NCBI RefSeq assembly: GCF_000185905.1
Contig: NC_014923.1
Coordinates: forward strand, 4,239,501-4,303,500
DNA length: 64,000 nt
Reading direction: 5' to 3'
Origin: Mesorhizobium ciceri biovar biserrulae WSM1271
Lineage (GTDB): Bacteria; Pseudomonadota; Alphaproteobacteria; Rhizobiales; Rhizobiaceae
This document shows positions 49,006 through 57,651 of this stretch, one piece after another. Both the position numbers and the translations under genes were made by a program. Numbering within the stretch: the first letter of the stretch is position 1; every line of letters starts with the position of its first letter. The notes below the pieces were generated by a model. That model was given only the letters and a program-made list of their open reading frames with translations. It searched no databases and was not told where the DNA came from.

Positions 49006-49039
49006 GCCACCGTCGGTGTTGACTAACTCCGACGGTGGC
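49006..49039. other. 11-bp perfect hairpin in gene-free stretch
   Basis: GCCACCGTCGG (49006-49016) pairs with CCGACGGTGGC (49029-49039), 12-nt loop. It stands between a plus-strand small ORF and the convergent ABC ATPase gene, so it may be a shared terminator, though no U-run follows. The rest of 48940-49255 shows nothing clear. Confidence 0.5.
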
Positions 49040-49255
49040 CTAGTTCGCGGCGAAATGACCTCCGTTCTTTTGAGAAGACGGCGGGACTAAGGTCTTGCGC
49101 CCTAGACGCAAAGGTCCGAGCGATCCTGTTAGGTTCCGGAAATGTCTCTTGGACGTTCCGCTATTTTATCCAATTGAAATGTAGCGTTACCGTGTATGTC
49201 CCGCCCGATAGCGGCGCCTGATCCGGCTGCCCGCATCCGACCCGGCTGCGTCCCC

Positions 49256-50323
49256 TCAGCCGATGCGCTCGCCGCTTTTCGCATCGAACAGATGCAGCTG
49301 GTCCGGTTCGGCCGCCAACCGCACCACGTCGCCGGACTTGACGCCGGCACGGCCCATGGCAAAGACGCACAGCTGCTGGCTGGCTAGCTTGACGTAGAAC
49401 TGCGTCGAAAGGCCGAGCGGCTCGACCACACCCACCTCGCCCTTCAACGCACCCTCGTCCGCCAGCTTGATATGCTCGGGCCGCAAACCGACGGTGATGG
49501 CGTCACCGTGGGTCAGTGGCAGGCCTTCCGGCAGCCGCAGCGCCTGGCCGTCGGCCAGTACGGCCTCCAACGTAGCGCCCTTACGAACCGTCGCCGGCAG
49601 AAAATTCATGCCGGGTGAACCAATGAAACCCGCAACGAACATGTTGGCCGGCCGGTCGTAGAGATCGAGCGGCGCGCCGACCTGCTGGATCAGCCCGTCA
49701 TGCATGACGACGATCCGGTCGGCCATGGTCATCGCCTCGATCTGGTCGTGCGTGACATAGACCGATGTCGTCTTCAGTTGCTGGTGCAGCGCCTTGATCT
49801 CGGCGCGCATATGGACGCGCAGCTTGGCGTCGAGGTTCGACAGCGGCTCGTCGAACAGGAAGACCTTGGGGTCCCGCACGATCGCCCGGCCCATGGCGAC
49901 GCGCTGGCGCTGGCCGCCGGACAATTGCCGCGGCAGGCGCTGCAGGAAGGTGTCGAGCCCGAGCCGCTTGGCGGCGCCGTCCACCCTGGAGTCGATCGTC
50001 GCCTTCTCCGCCTTCTTCAGGAGCAGGCTGAAGCCCATGTTCTTCGACACGTCCATATGCGGATAAAGCGCGTAGGACTGGAACACCATGGCGATGTCGC
50101 GGTCCTTGGGTGCTACGTCATTGACCAGCCGCTCGCCAATGCGGATCTCGCCGCCGGAAGCCTCCTCCAGCCCGGCGATCATGCGCAAAAGCGTGGACTT
50201 GCCGCAGCCCGACGGCCCAACCAGGACGACGAACTCGCCATCGGCGATTTCAAGGTCGACCGCGTGCAGGACGCGGACGGCGCCATAGTCCTTGCGGACC
50301 TTCTCGAGCGTAACAGAGGCCAT
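49256..50323 (-). CDS. ugpC: Sugar ABC transporter ATP-binding protein (UgpC/MalK family)
   Basis: 355 residues. Walker A (GPSGCGKST), signature (LSGGQRQRVAMGRA), Walker B (FLFDEPLSNLDAKLR) and H-loop (YVTHDQIEAM) are intact, followed by the C-terminal TOBE/regulatory domain of carbohydrate importers (about 240-355). Energises import by the two permeases encoded just upstream. Begins 4 nt after the MalG-type gene; last gene of the operon. The symbol reflects the family only. Confidence 0.92.
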   Translation of the reverse strand: MASVTLEKVRKDYGAVRVLHAVDLEIADGEFVVLVGPSGCGKSTLLRMIAGLEEASGGEIRIGERLVNDVAPKDRDIAMVFQSYALYPHMDVSKNMGFSLLLKKAEKATIDSRVDGAAKRLGLDTFLQRLPRQLSGGQRQRVAMGRAIVRDPKVFLFDEPLSNLDAKLRVHMRAEIKALHQQLKTTSVYVTHDQIEAMTMADRIVVMHDGLIQQVGAPLDLYDRPANMFVAGFIGSPGMNFLPATVRKGATLEAVLADGQALRLPEGLPLTHGDAITVGLRPEHIKLADEGALKGEVGVVEPLGLSTQFYVKLASQQLCVFAMGRAGVKSGDVVRLAAEPDQLHLFDAKSGERIG

Positions 50324-50327
50324 CGAT

Positions 50328-51176
50328 CTATCCTTTGACGGCGCCGGCGGTCAGGCCGGTGACGAGATAGCGTTGCAGGAAGGCGAAGAAGATGCAGACC
50401 GGGATCAACGCCAGGATGGATGCCGCCATCATCTGTCCCCAATCGACGGCGAACTTGCCGATGAAGGTGAGCAAGCCGACGGCGAAGGTCTTCTGGTCGT
50501 CGCTGGAAATCAGCATTAGCGCGAACAGAAGCTCGCTCCAGGCGGCGGTGAAGACGAAACCGAGCGTCGCGCCCATGCCCGGCAGCGTCAGCGGCACGAT
50601 CACCTTGCGCATCGCCTGTGCACGCGTGCAGCCGTCGATCATCGCCGCTTCCTCCAGATCCTTGGGAATGCCGTCGAAAAAGGACTGCATGAGGAAGGTG
50701 GCAAAAGCCGTGTTGAAGGCGGTGTAGATGATGATCAGCCCGGTCAGGCTGTTGATCAGTCCGATCTGACCCATCACGCGGTAGATCGGCGGAATGACCA
50801 TCACCAGCGGAAAGGTCTGGGTCAAAAGCAACATCAGCGCCAGTGCTGCCTTGCCGCGAAAGGTGAAGCGCGACATGGCATAGCCGGCAAGCGTGGCGAT
50901 GATTGTCACCAGTGCCGCCGTCGATACCGAGACGATGACGCTGTTGAGGAAATAGCGCGGGAAATCGGTGGCCTCGAGCACGGTTACGAAGTTCTGCAGC
51001 GTCATGTGCGACGGCCAGAAGGTGATGCCTTCGGAATAAAGCAGCCGCTCCGGCGTGACCGAGATCTTCAGCGTCCAGTAGATCGGGAACAAGGCAAAGA
51101 GCACGTAAGCCGCGATTGCCGCGTAGAGGCCGATGCCGCCGAAGAAGCGCTGCGAGGCTGTGCGTCCTGCGATCAT
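50328..51176 (-). CDS. Carbohydrate ABC transporter permease (MalG type)
   Basis: 282 residues, six membrane helices. The EAA loop that docks on the ATPase is EEAAMIDGCTRAQAMRKVIVPL (about 185-207). Inner-membrane subunit of a type I importer for an oligosaccharide or glycoside. Its ATG shares one base with the stop of the upstream MalF-type gene (TGATG), so translation is coupled. Confidence 0.93.
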   Translation of the reverse strand: MIAGRTASQRFFGGIGLYAAIAAYVLFALFPIYWTLKISVTPERLLYSEGITFWPSHMTLQNFVTVLEATDFPRYFLNSVIVSVSTAALVTIIATLAGYAMSRFTFRGKAALALMLLLTQTFPLVMVIPPIYRVMGQIGLINSLTGLIIIYTAFNTAFATFLMQSFFDGIPKDLEEAAMIDGCTRAQAMRKVIVPLTLPGMGATLGFVFTAAWSELLFALMLISSDDQKTFAVGLLTFIGKFAVDWGQMMAASILALIPVCIFFAFLQRYLVTGLTAGAVKG

Positions 51177-52099
51177 CAGACGTGCCTCACAAGGGTGCGG
51201 CGGATACCGATCAGCGCAATCGCATAGGCAATGAGCAGGACCAATAGCAGCACGGCCACCGCCGAGGCATAGCCCTTGTCCAGCGATTTGAAGGCGCTGA
51301 CATAGATGTAAACCGGCACAGTGTTGGTCGAGCCGGCTGGCCCGCCCTCCGTCATCACGAAGATCAGGTCGGCGAAGGTGGCGATCCAGATGGTGCGCAA
51401 CATCACGGTGATGGCGATGGTCGGCGCCAGAAACGGCAGCGTCACCTTGGTGAAGCGCTGCCAGGGCGAAGCGCCGTCGATCGCCGCCGCCTCATGCAGT
51501 TCCGACGGGATCGACTTCAGCGCCGCCAGGAGCGTGATGGCGAAGAAAGGAATGCCGAACCAGATATTGGCGACGATCGGCCCCCACATGGCGGTTGACG
51601 GATCGGACAGCACATTGGTCGGCTCGGCCTTCAGCCCCAATGCAAACAGCCAGTGCGGCAGCGGGCCGATGATCGGATTGAACAGCCAGGCCCAGGTCAG
51701 GCCCGACAGGAAGGACGGCACCGCCCAGGGCAGGAACACCAGGGCTTGTACAGCCTTGCGGCCGCGAAACGGCTTGTCGAGCAGAAGCGCCAGGCCAAGG
51801 CCGAGGAAGAACTGGAAGAAAAGGCTGGCGACCGTCCACCACAACGTGTTGACCAGCGCCTGGCCCAGCACCTGATCCGACAGCATCGCCTGATACTGGC
51901 CGAGCCCGACATATTCGGACTTGAAGGCGGAGAACTTGCGGAAGGAGTAGCTGATGCCGATGACCAGCGGCACCAGAAGCACCACGACCAGCAGGATGAT
52001 CGCCGGGCTGAGATAGAGCCATGGCTCGATAGCGGCATGGGATAGCCGCTTGCGACGCGGCTTGCCGACGGATCGTATTTCGGACACGGCGTAGGTCAT
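51176..52099 (-). CDS. Carbohydrate ABC transporter permease (MalF type)
   Basis: 307 residues from ATG 52099 (MTYAVSEIRS). A longer in-frame start at 52363 would read through a palindromic repeat and is rejected. Six membrane helices; EAA loop HEAAAIDGASPWQRFTKVTL near residue 220. Forms the heterodimeric channel with the MalG-type protein. Separated from the binding-protein gene by a 206-nt gap filled mostly by a RIME-like repeat. Confidence 0.92.
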   Translation of the reverse strand: MTYAVSEIRSVGKPRRKRLSHAAIEPWLYLSPAIILLVVVLLVPLVIGISYSFRKFSAFKSEYVGLGQYQAMLSDQVLGQALVNTLWWTVASLFFQFFLGLGLALLLDKPFRGRKAVQALVFLPWAVPSFLSGLTWAWLFNPIIGPLPHWLFALGLKAEPTNVLSDPSTAMWGPIVANIWFGIPFFAITLLAALKSIPSELHEAAAIDGASPWQRFTKVTLPFLAPTIAITVMLRTIWIATFADLIFVMTEGGPAGSTNTVPVYIYVSAFKSLDKGYASAVAVLLLVLLIAYAIALIGIRRTLVRHV

Positions 52100-52139
52100 T
52101 GGCTCGGGGGCGCTCCTGGAACGGCGTCGGGGACAGCGT

Positions 52140-52296
52140 CCTTCTCCCCGTTCACGGGGAGAAGATGCCGGTCCACCCTCCGCAGCTGCTGCGGATGACG
52201 GGCAGGCAGATGAGGGGCAGCGCGAACCTATCGAGGCATAGCGCCGCCCCTCATCCGTCACTTCGTGACACCTTCTCCCCTTGAACGGCGAGAAGG
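52140..52296. repeat. RIME-like rhizobial palindromic repeat
   Basis: About 157 nt with nested palindromes: CCTTCTCCCCGTTCACGGGG then AGAAG at one end and CACCTTCTCCCCTTGAACGG then CGAGAAGG at the other, plus internal GATGAGGGGC ... GCCCCTCATC arms (52210-52217 and 52246-52254 region). This is the architecture of Rhizobium intergenic mosaic elements. It sits inside the operon between the binding protein and the MalF-type permease. Confidence 0.85.
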
Positions 52297-52305
52297 GAAG
52301 AAAAA

Positions 52306-53583
52306 CTACTTCTTGTTCTTCGCCAGCCAGTCCTGCTGTTCCTTGGTCAGGAAGGCAGCCCACTGGTCGGCGACGTCCTTGGCCGTCTTCTGGCCAAGCA
52401 GCACTTCCTGAAAATTCTTGATCGCCACCTGGTCGACGAAATTGCCGAGGTTCTCCAGATGCGTCGGCGGGGTGACCATTTCATATTTGGAGCTGTCGCT
52501 GAGCTCCGTGAACCAGCCCTTGAACTGCTCGGTCTTGAAATGGGGATCTTGGTCGGCACCGTTGTGGATCGGGACGACGCCGACTTCCTTGGCCCATTCC
52601 AGATTGTCCTTCGGCGACAAAAGGGTCGCCATCAGCTTCCAGGCGTCGTCCTTGTGCTGCGAGTTGGCGAACATGGCCCAACCGGCATAGCCGAGTGTCG
52701 GATAGGATTTGCCGCTCGGCCCGACCGGCAATGGCGCTACCGCGAAATCGTCGGCGCTCATCTTGTCGGCGATGCCGAGCAGCGCGTCCGGATCCTGGTT
52801 GAGCATGGCGCAGGTGCCGGAATAGAAGCCGGTGACCGTTTCGTTGAAACCCCAGCTCACCGCATCCTTCGGCGCCAGTCCGTCCTTGTACATGTCGGCC
52901 AGCATCTGCAGGCCCTTGACCGAGCCCTCCTCGTTGATCGTCGAAGTGCCGTCCTCGTTGAAGTAACCGCCCTTGCCGGCGGCGATGTTCATGAACATGT
53001 GCATGCCATTGAAGGCGCCCGGCCCGCCGCGCAGGCAGTAGCCGTACTTGCCCGGGAGCGCGGAAATCTTCTTGGAATCGGCGACGAAATCTTCAAGCGT
53101 CGCCGGCGGGCCATCGAGGCCGGCCTCCTTGAACAGTTTCTTGTTCCAGAACAGCGCGTTCACATAGTAGCCGTAGGGGATCATGAACTGGGTGTTGTTG
53201 ACGGTCGAGCCGAACTGTTTCGCGCGGTCGCCAAGCGTCTTGGCGTCATCCCATTTGGCCATATACGGGCCGAGATCCTCGAGTTGGGCATTGTTGGCAT
53301 AGAGGCCCATCCAGCGCTCCGGCATCTCGACCACGTCGGGCGTATCGCCGGCCTGCACCATGGTCAGGAATTTCTCGAACGCCTGCCCCCAGGGCAGCGA
53401 GATCAGCTCGACCTTGATGCCTGGATTGGCCGTTTCGAACTCCGCGATCTGCTTCTTCAGGAATTCGGTGCGTGGCGGGCTGGTGATGACTTCGACCATT
53501 TTCAGGGTCGAATCGGCCACAGCATTTCCGGCGGAAATCGCCAGTCCCGCAACGGTGGCAAGCATGACGGTCAGTTTTTTCAT
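52306..53583 (-). CDS. Extracellular sugar-binding protein of ABC transporter (family 1)
   Basis: 425 residues. Signal peptide (MKKLTVMLATVAGLAISAGN, cut after AVA). The mature protein has the family 1 start (LKMVEVITSPPRTEFLKKQI) and the binding-protein core LISLPWGQAFEKFLTMVQAGDTP (in parts). It captures the sugar in the periplasm for the MalF/MalG/UgpC-type importer. ATG 53583 follows GGGAG; 53598 is the alternative. It follows the PLP-enzyme gene by 29 nt, so the operon reads regulator, PLP enzyme, binding protein, two permeases, ATPase. Confidence 0.93.
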   Translation of the reverse strand: MKKLTVMLATVAGLAISAGNAVADSTLKMVEVITSPPRTEFLKKQIAEFETANPGIKVELISLPWGQAFEKFLTMVQAGDTPDVVEMPERWMGLYANNAQLEDLGPYMAKWDDAKTLGDRAKQFGSTVNNTQFMIPYGYYVNALFWNKKLFKEAGLDGPPATLEDFVADSKKISALPGKYGYCLRGGPGAFNGMHMFMNIAAGKGGYFNEDGTSTINEEGSVKGLQMLADMYKDGLAPKDAVSWGFNETVTGFYSGTCAMLNQDPDALLGIADKMSADDFAVAPLPVGPSGKSYPTLGYAGWAMFANSQHKDDAWKLMATLLSPKDNLEWAKEVGVVPIHNGADQDPHFKTEQFKGWFTELSDSSKYEMVTPPTHLENLGNFVDQVAIKNFQEVLLGQKTAKDVADQWAAFLTKEQQDWLAKNKK

Positions 53584-53612
53584 GTTCAAGACTCCCATTT
53601 TGAACCCGCTTG

Positions 53613-54800
53613 TTATTTTCTGGCTTTTTCGAAGGCTTGGGCGACGTCAGCCCACAGGTCTTCGACACTCTCCAATCCGACATTGAAGCGGATGGTTCGG
53701 GGGCTGACGCCGAAGCGCGCCATCGAATTCAGGCCCGGCGTCTGCTCCAGCGACGCCTTGGCCGGCACGACCAGGCTTTCATGCCCGCCCCAACTGACGC
53801 CGATGCGGAAATATTTCAGCGCGTCGACGAAGACGGGGATGTCGATATCGTCCGTCACCTCGAAGGAGAACAGACCGGCATAGCCGGCCAGCGTTGCCTT
53901 GCCCGGGTGGTTCGAATAGACGGGATGGTTGACCCGCTCGACAGCGGCATGCGCCTTCAGCCGTTCGGCGATGGTCAGGCCGCTCTTCATGTGGTGCGGC
54001 AGGCGCAGCGGCAGCGTGCGCAGGCCGCGCAGCAAAAGCCACGCCTCGAACGGTGACAGCTTGCCGCCGAGATAGGAATAGGTCTGCTCGTTGATGTGCT
54101 TGATGTGGGCAGCCGAACCCGCCACGACGCCCGCGACCGTATCGCTGTGGCCGCCAAGGTATTTCGAGGCCGAATGCAGCACCAGGTCGACGCCATGCGT
54201 GATCGGCTTCTGGAACACCGGCGTCGCCCAGGAATTGTCGATCGTGGTGACGATGCCCTGTTCCTTGGCCAACCGTGTCAGATGCGCGATGTCCTGCAGC
54301 TCGAACATCATCGAGGTCGGGCTTTCCAGATAAAGCAGCTTGGCGCCGGGAAGTGCCGCCGCGACCGCATCCGGGTCGGAGCCGTCGACATAATCGACCT
54401 TGATGTTGAGCCGCGGCAATAGCCGCTCGAACAAACGGTAGGCATCGCCATAGCAATTGCGCACCGCCACGATGCGCTCGCCCGCACCGACGAACGCAAG
54501 CACCGTGGCGCTGATCGCCGCCATGCCACTGGAAAAGCCGCGCGCGGCTTCTGCGCCCTCGAGCGCTGCCACGCGCGCCTCGAACTCCATCACCGTGGGA
54601 TTGTCGCCGCGCGAATAGATCGGCTGCCTTCGTTTGCCGGCAAAGGTTTCGGCCATCTCGGCATAGTTGGCGAAGGTGAACAGCGAGGTCTGGTAGATCG
54701 GCGGCACCACCGCACCGCCGGGGAACGGTTCGTCATGCGCCAAAAGCGTCGCCGCTTCGGTGAGATAGTCGTAATCGAAACCTGATGGATGCTCGTTCAT
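53613..54800 (-). CDS. PLP-dependent enzyme of the cystathionine gamma-synthase/lyase family
   Basis: 395 residues, Cys/Met-metabolism PLP family. Recognisable parts: the Tyr/Arg phosphate-binding motif YSRGDNPT, FSSGMAAISA, DNSWATPVF, and the Schiff-base Lys in LHSASKYLGGHSD (about residue 210). The reaction could be gamma- or beta-elimination or replacement on a thioether or O-acyl amino acid. Its place in a sugar importer operon is unusual and suggests the imported compound carries an amino acid moiety. Start overlaps the regulator stop by ATGA. Confidence 0.88.
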   Translation of the reverse strand: MNEHPSGFDYDYLTEAATLLAHDEPFPGGAVVPPIYQTSLFTFANYAEMAETFAGKRRQPIYSRGDNPTVMEFEARVAALEGAEAARGFSSGMAAISATVLAFVGAGERIVAVRNCYGDAYRLFERLLPRLNIKVDYVDGSDPDAVAAALPGAKLLYLESPTSMMFELQDIAHLTRLAKEQGIVTTIDNSWATPVFQKPITHGVDLVLHSASKYLGGHSDTVAGVVAGSAAHIKHINEQTYSYLGGKLSPFEAWLLLRGLRTLPLRLPHHMKSGLTIAERLKAHAAVERVNHPVYSNHPGKATLAGYAGLFSFEVTDDIDIPVFVDALKYFRIGVSWGGHESLVVPAKASLEQTPGLNSMARFGVSPRTIRFNVGLESVEDLWADVAQAFEKARK

Positions 54801-55531
54801 GTCTGGCTCGAGAGTTTGAGTTTGGCCGCGCCGCGCTTGAGGTCATCCTCGACGGTGGCGATCAGCTTGAGCGCCTCGGCGCGAGCGCCCTGCGGATCGC
54901 GGGCAGCAATGCGTTCGTAGATGGTCCGGTGGTAGGGAAAGCTGGCGTGGCCGAAGTCACGCACGCCGAGCGGATGCTCCCAGAAGCGGTGAAACAGCTC
55001 ATGCATGGCGGCGATGATCTGCTCGAACAGCGGATTGCCCGAGACCCGGTAGATCGCCTGGTGGAACTCCCAATCCTCTTCCGACGACATGCCCTCGCGC
55101 GTGCGGAACGCCTGTTCCATGATGTCGAGCTTGCGTGCGATCTCGGCAATATCGGCTTGGCTGGCGCGTTCGGCGCAAAGGGCTGCTGCCTCCGCCTCCA
55201 GCGCGCGGCGGATCTCCAGCGTCTGCATCAGGCTGGTGAAATCATTGCCGCCGGCCAGTGTCAGCGGCATGTGCAGCATATCAGGCGAAACAGCCGCCTT
55301 GAGATAGGTGCCGCTGCCTTGCCGGCGTTCGACGAGGCCGAGCCCTTCCCAGCGTGTCAGAGCCTCGCGCACGGTGTTGCGGCTGACCTTCAGCCGCTCG
55401 GCCAGAATGCGTTCGGTTGGGAGTCTGTCGCCCAGTTGCAGGGCTTCGGCGCGAACAAATCCCACCAACGCCTTCAACACGGCGTCGTCGCGCGCCGTGA
55501 TTTGAATGGGTGGCAGGCTGTTCTGGTCCAC
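54797..55531 (-). CDS. FadR/GntR family transcriptional regulator
   Basis: 244 residues. N-terminal winged helix (LPTERILAERLKVSRNTVREALTRWEGLGLVER, in sections, about 40-75), C-terminal FCD ligand-binding domain with metal-type His/Asp residues (EDWEFHQAIYRVSGNPLFEQI; HAEA-like end). GTG 55531 is chosen because GGAGG lies 5 nt before it; the ATG at 55594 lacks a site. It probably represses the operon it heads, through the TGGTCCA boxes at its own start. Confidence 0.9.
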   Translation of the reverse strand: MDQNSLPPIQITARDDAVLKALVGFVRAEALQLGDRLPTERILAERLKVSRNTVREALTRWEGLGLVERRQGSGTYLKAAVSPDMLHMPLTLAGGNDFTSLMQTLEIRRALEAEAAALCAERASQADIAEIARKLDIMEQAFRTREGMSSEEDWEFHQAIYRVSGNPLFEQIIAAMHELFHRFWEHPLGVRDFGHASFPYHRTIYERIAARDPQGARAEALKLIATVEDDLKRGAAKLKLSSQT

Positions 55532-55558
55532 ATTTCCTCCGAGTGGTCCAATGGTCCA
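55524..55558. promoter_or_regulatory. Three TGGTCCA boxes, putative operator
   Basis: TGGTCCA occurs at 55524-55530, 55544-55550 and 55552-55558; each is a near-palindrome (TGG-N-CCA). The first overlaps the GTG start codon and the ribosome site lies between the first and second. Further upstream, CTGTCA is repeated with 5-nt spacing (55584-55601). The arrangement suits autoregulation by the FadR-type protein. Confidence 0.6.
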
Positions 55559-55658
55559 ACCAATTCTGCATAGTTGAAAACTCCTGTCAACCAACTGTCA
55601 GGAGCACTGTCGGAGGAAGCGACGCAATATTCTCAAGGCGGTCGCGCGATCGCGTCTG

Positions 55659-57131
55659 CTAACCTGCGGCAGCAGGCGGCCCGAACCAGGTGGTCAGCGC
55701 GTCCACAAGGCCCCGTTGGGCTCCCGCCCCGGCCCAAGCCACATAACCATCGGGCCGGATCAAGACCGCGTCGGGCGCAACGACACTCCCGAGAGCCGGG
55801 AGGTCCCAGATACCGGCGTAACCGGCGTCGATCTGCCGGACCCGTTCTGCCCAGGGCGCGATGTCCAGTCTGCCGGGCTCACCGAGGTTGAGCAGCACGG
55901 GCCGCGCGTCGTGCAGCAAGGTGAAGACCCGCAACGGTCCGCCGGCGGTGGTCAGATCGAGATCGGGCATTCGCCGCCCAAGCAGCGGGTGCCCCTCGCC
56001 GAGGTCGTAGTGGACACACAGGCCGGACATCTCGGCTGCGATCTTTTTGCGGGGTTCATCCATGCCGAGCAACTCGGCAACGGTGTCGGCCAAGGCCTTG
56101 CTGCGATCATCCGTGCGGCGAAGCGCGACCTGCGCCATCGTGTTACGCAACACGCGGGCGGCAACAGGATGGCGCTCGGCATGATAGCTGTCGAGAAGGC
56201 TTTCCGGCGATATCCCCTTGATGACCTGGGCCAGCTTCCATCCAAGGTTCACCGCATCCTGCACGCCGATGTTGAGGCCCTGTCCACCCATCGGCGGATG
56301 GACGTGGGCGGCATCGCCGGCCAGCAGCACGCGTCTGTCGCGATATGCGGCAGCCTGGCGCGTCATGTCGGTGAAGCGGGAGAGCCAGGTCGGGCTGTGG
56401 ACCGCGAAATCGGTGCCATAGATGGCAGCCAGCGCCTCGCTGAGCTCGCGTAGCGTCGGTTCGCCGCGCGCCTCCAGGCGGGGCTCCGTCAGCACGACGC
56501 CAACCTTCTTGCCGTCCTCGATCTTACCCAGGGCATGAATTCCGGAGGCGTTGCTGCGGAAGCCCCATGGCGGTTCTTCCGACATTTCGACCTCGGCAAT
56601 CATCCAGCTCATCGTCGGATCCCATCCGGCGAACTCGATACCGGCCGCCTTGCGAATGGTGCTGCGGCCTCCGTCGCAGCCGACCAGATATGCGGCCCTC
56701 AGGCGGTGACCGGTGGACAGTTCGACGTCGACGCCGCTGTCGTCCTGGATAAACCCCGCAACCTCGTGTTCACGATAGATCGGCACCTTCAACTCGCCGA
56801 CCCAGTCGGCCAGGATGCGCTCGATGTGGTTCTGCCGCAACGCCAACAGGTAATTGTGCCGGGTTGGGAAATCGCTGATGTCCAGGCGGATCATGTGAAA
56901 ACCTACGGCCGGGCTCACTTGGCCCTGCGAGAGGAACCGATCGGCAATTCCGCGCTGGTCGAGCACCTCGATGGTGCGTGCATGGAGGCCGCCTGCGCGC
57001 AGGCCGGCAAGTTTCTGATCCAGCCGCCTTTCGACAATGGCAACGTCGACGCCTGCTAGCGCCAGTTCGCCCGCCAGCATCAATCCCGTCGGACCACCCC
57101 CGGCGATCACCACCGCATGATCTGAAACCAT
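55659..57131 (-). CDS. FAD-dependent aromatic monooxygenase (PHBH/RdmE-like)
   Basis: 490 residues, class A flavin monooxygenase. GxGxxG at the N-terminus (VIAGGGPTGLMLAGEL), the DG motif (LVGCDGGRSTIRKAAGI, about 160) and the GD motif (LLAGDAAHVHPPMGGQGLN, about 290) are intact, followed by a thioredoxin-like C-terminal region as in polyketide and rifampicin hydroxylases. Substrate probably a phenolic or polyketide-like compound. ATG 57131 (MVSDHAVVIAGG) follows GGGAG. Lies upstream of the regulator on the same strand, 127 nt away; it may be separate. Confidence 0.9.
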   Translation of the reverse strand: MVSDHAVVIAGGGPTGLMLAGELALAGVDVAIVERRLDQKLAGLRAGGLHARTIEVLDQRGIADRFLSQGQVSPAVGFHMIRLDISDFPTRHNYLLALRQNHIERILADWVGELKVPIYREHEVAGFIQDDSGVDVELSTGHRLRAAYLVGCDGGRSTIRKAAGIEFAGWDPTMSWMIAEVEMSEEPPWGFRSNASGIHALGKIEDGKKVGVVLTEPRLEARGEPTLRELSEALAAIYGTDFAVHSPTWLSRFTDMTRQAAAYRDRRVLLAGDAAHVHPPMGGQGLNIGVQDAVNLGWKLAQVIKGISPESLLDSYHAERHPVAARVLRNTMAQVALRRTDDRSKALADTVAELLGMDEPRKKIAAEMSGLCVHYDLGEGHPLLGRRMPDLDLTTAGGPLRVFTLLHDARPVLLNLGEPGRLDIAPWAERVRQIDAGYAGIWDLPALGSVVAPDAVLIRPDGYVAWAGAGAQRGLVDALTTWFGPPAAAG

Positions 57132-57412
57132 TGTCGTCACTCCCGTTTTCCGCACCTTGGTTCGGGTCGGTTTTACGGGAGGAGCCGGGTCTTGCCGCAA
57201 GCCCCTTGTGCGCCATATGTATGAAATGGAAGGGAACGGTATTGTTCCCCCTGTTGGTTGCCGCGGAACAAGCGCTCGGGGCAGTTTCCCGTAACGATAT
57301 CCAGATTTTCAGGCGCAAAACCCAGAGTCTTCCGTGCTTTGGCACGGAGCTCTGATGTTCATTGGAAAGAAGGGGGCCGGTCGGCGTTTGGCAGCGGTAC
57401 GAGGAGGCCACT

Positions 57413-57607
57413 ATGTGCCAGCGCCGGCCGGCCGACCCCACGGACCCAGGAGATGCGGCGGACCTGAGCATCATGGGGTATTCCCAGGGACCGGAGCCGG
57501 CGGTCTATCCTCGTGCCGGCTTCGTCTTGGCCTGCACAGTCGCGCAAGAGCTTATGAAAATCAACAGTTTCTTAACCAAGGCTCGCGAATCGCTTGGATT
57601 AAGGTAA
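57413..57607 (+). CDS. Possible small ORF in gene-poor gap
   Basis: 64 residues beginning MCQRRPADPTDPGDAADLSI, preceded by a good GAGGAGG 5 nt before the ATG. No known motif; third-position GC falls in the last third. The surrounding 57132-57651 gap is the upstream region of the FAD monooxygenase and otherwise shows nothing but a weak AACCC/GGGTT hairpin near 57615. Low confidence. Confidence 0.25.
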   Translation: MCQRRPADPTDPGDAADLSIMGYSQGPEPAVYPRAGFVLACTVAQELMKINSFLTKARESLGLR

Positions 57608-57651
57608 ACGGGTAACCCTGTCGGGTTGACTGGATAATCGGGGCTGGATCA

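Noticed and set aside
52099..52363. N-terminal extension of the MalF-type permease by 88 residues
   Set aside because: The extension is translated from a RIME-like palindromic repeat; the ATG at 52099 gives the family-typical start.
57334..57615. 93-codon plus-strand frame in the gap before pleD
   Set aside because: No ribosome site, no motif, and it overlaps the better-placed small ORF at 57413 in another frame.
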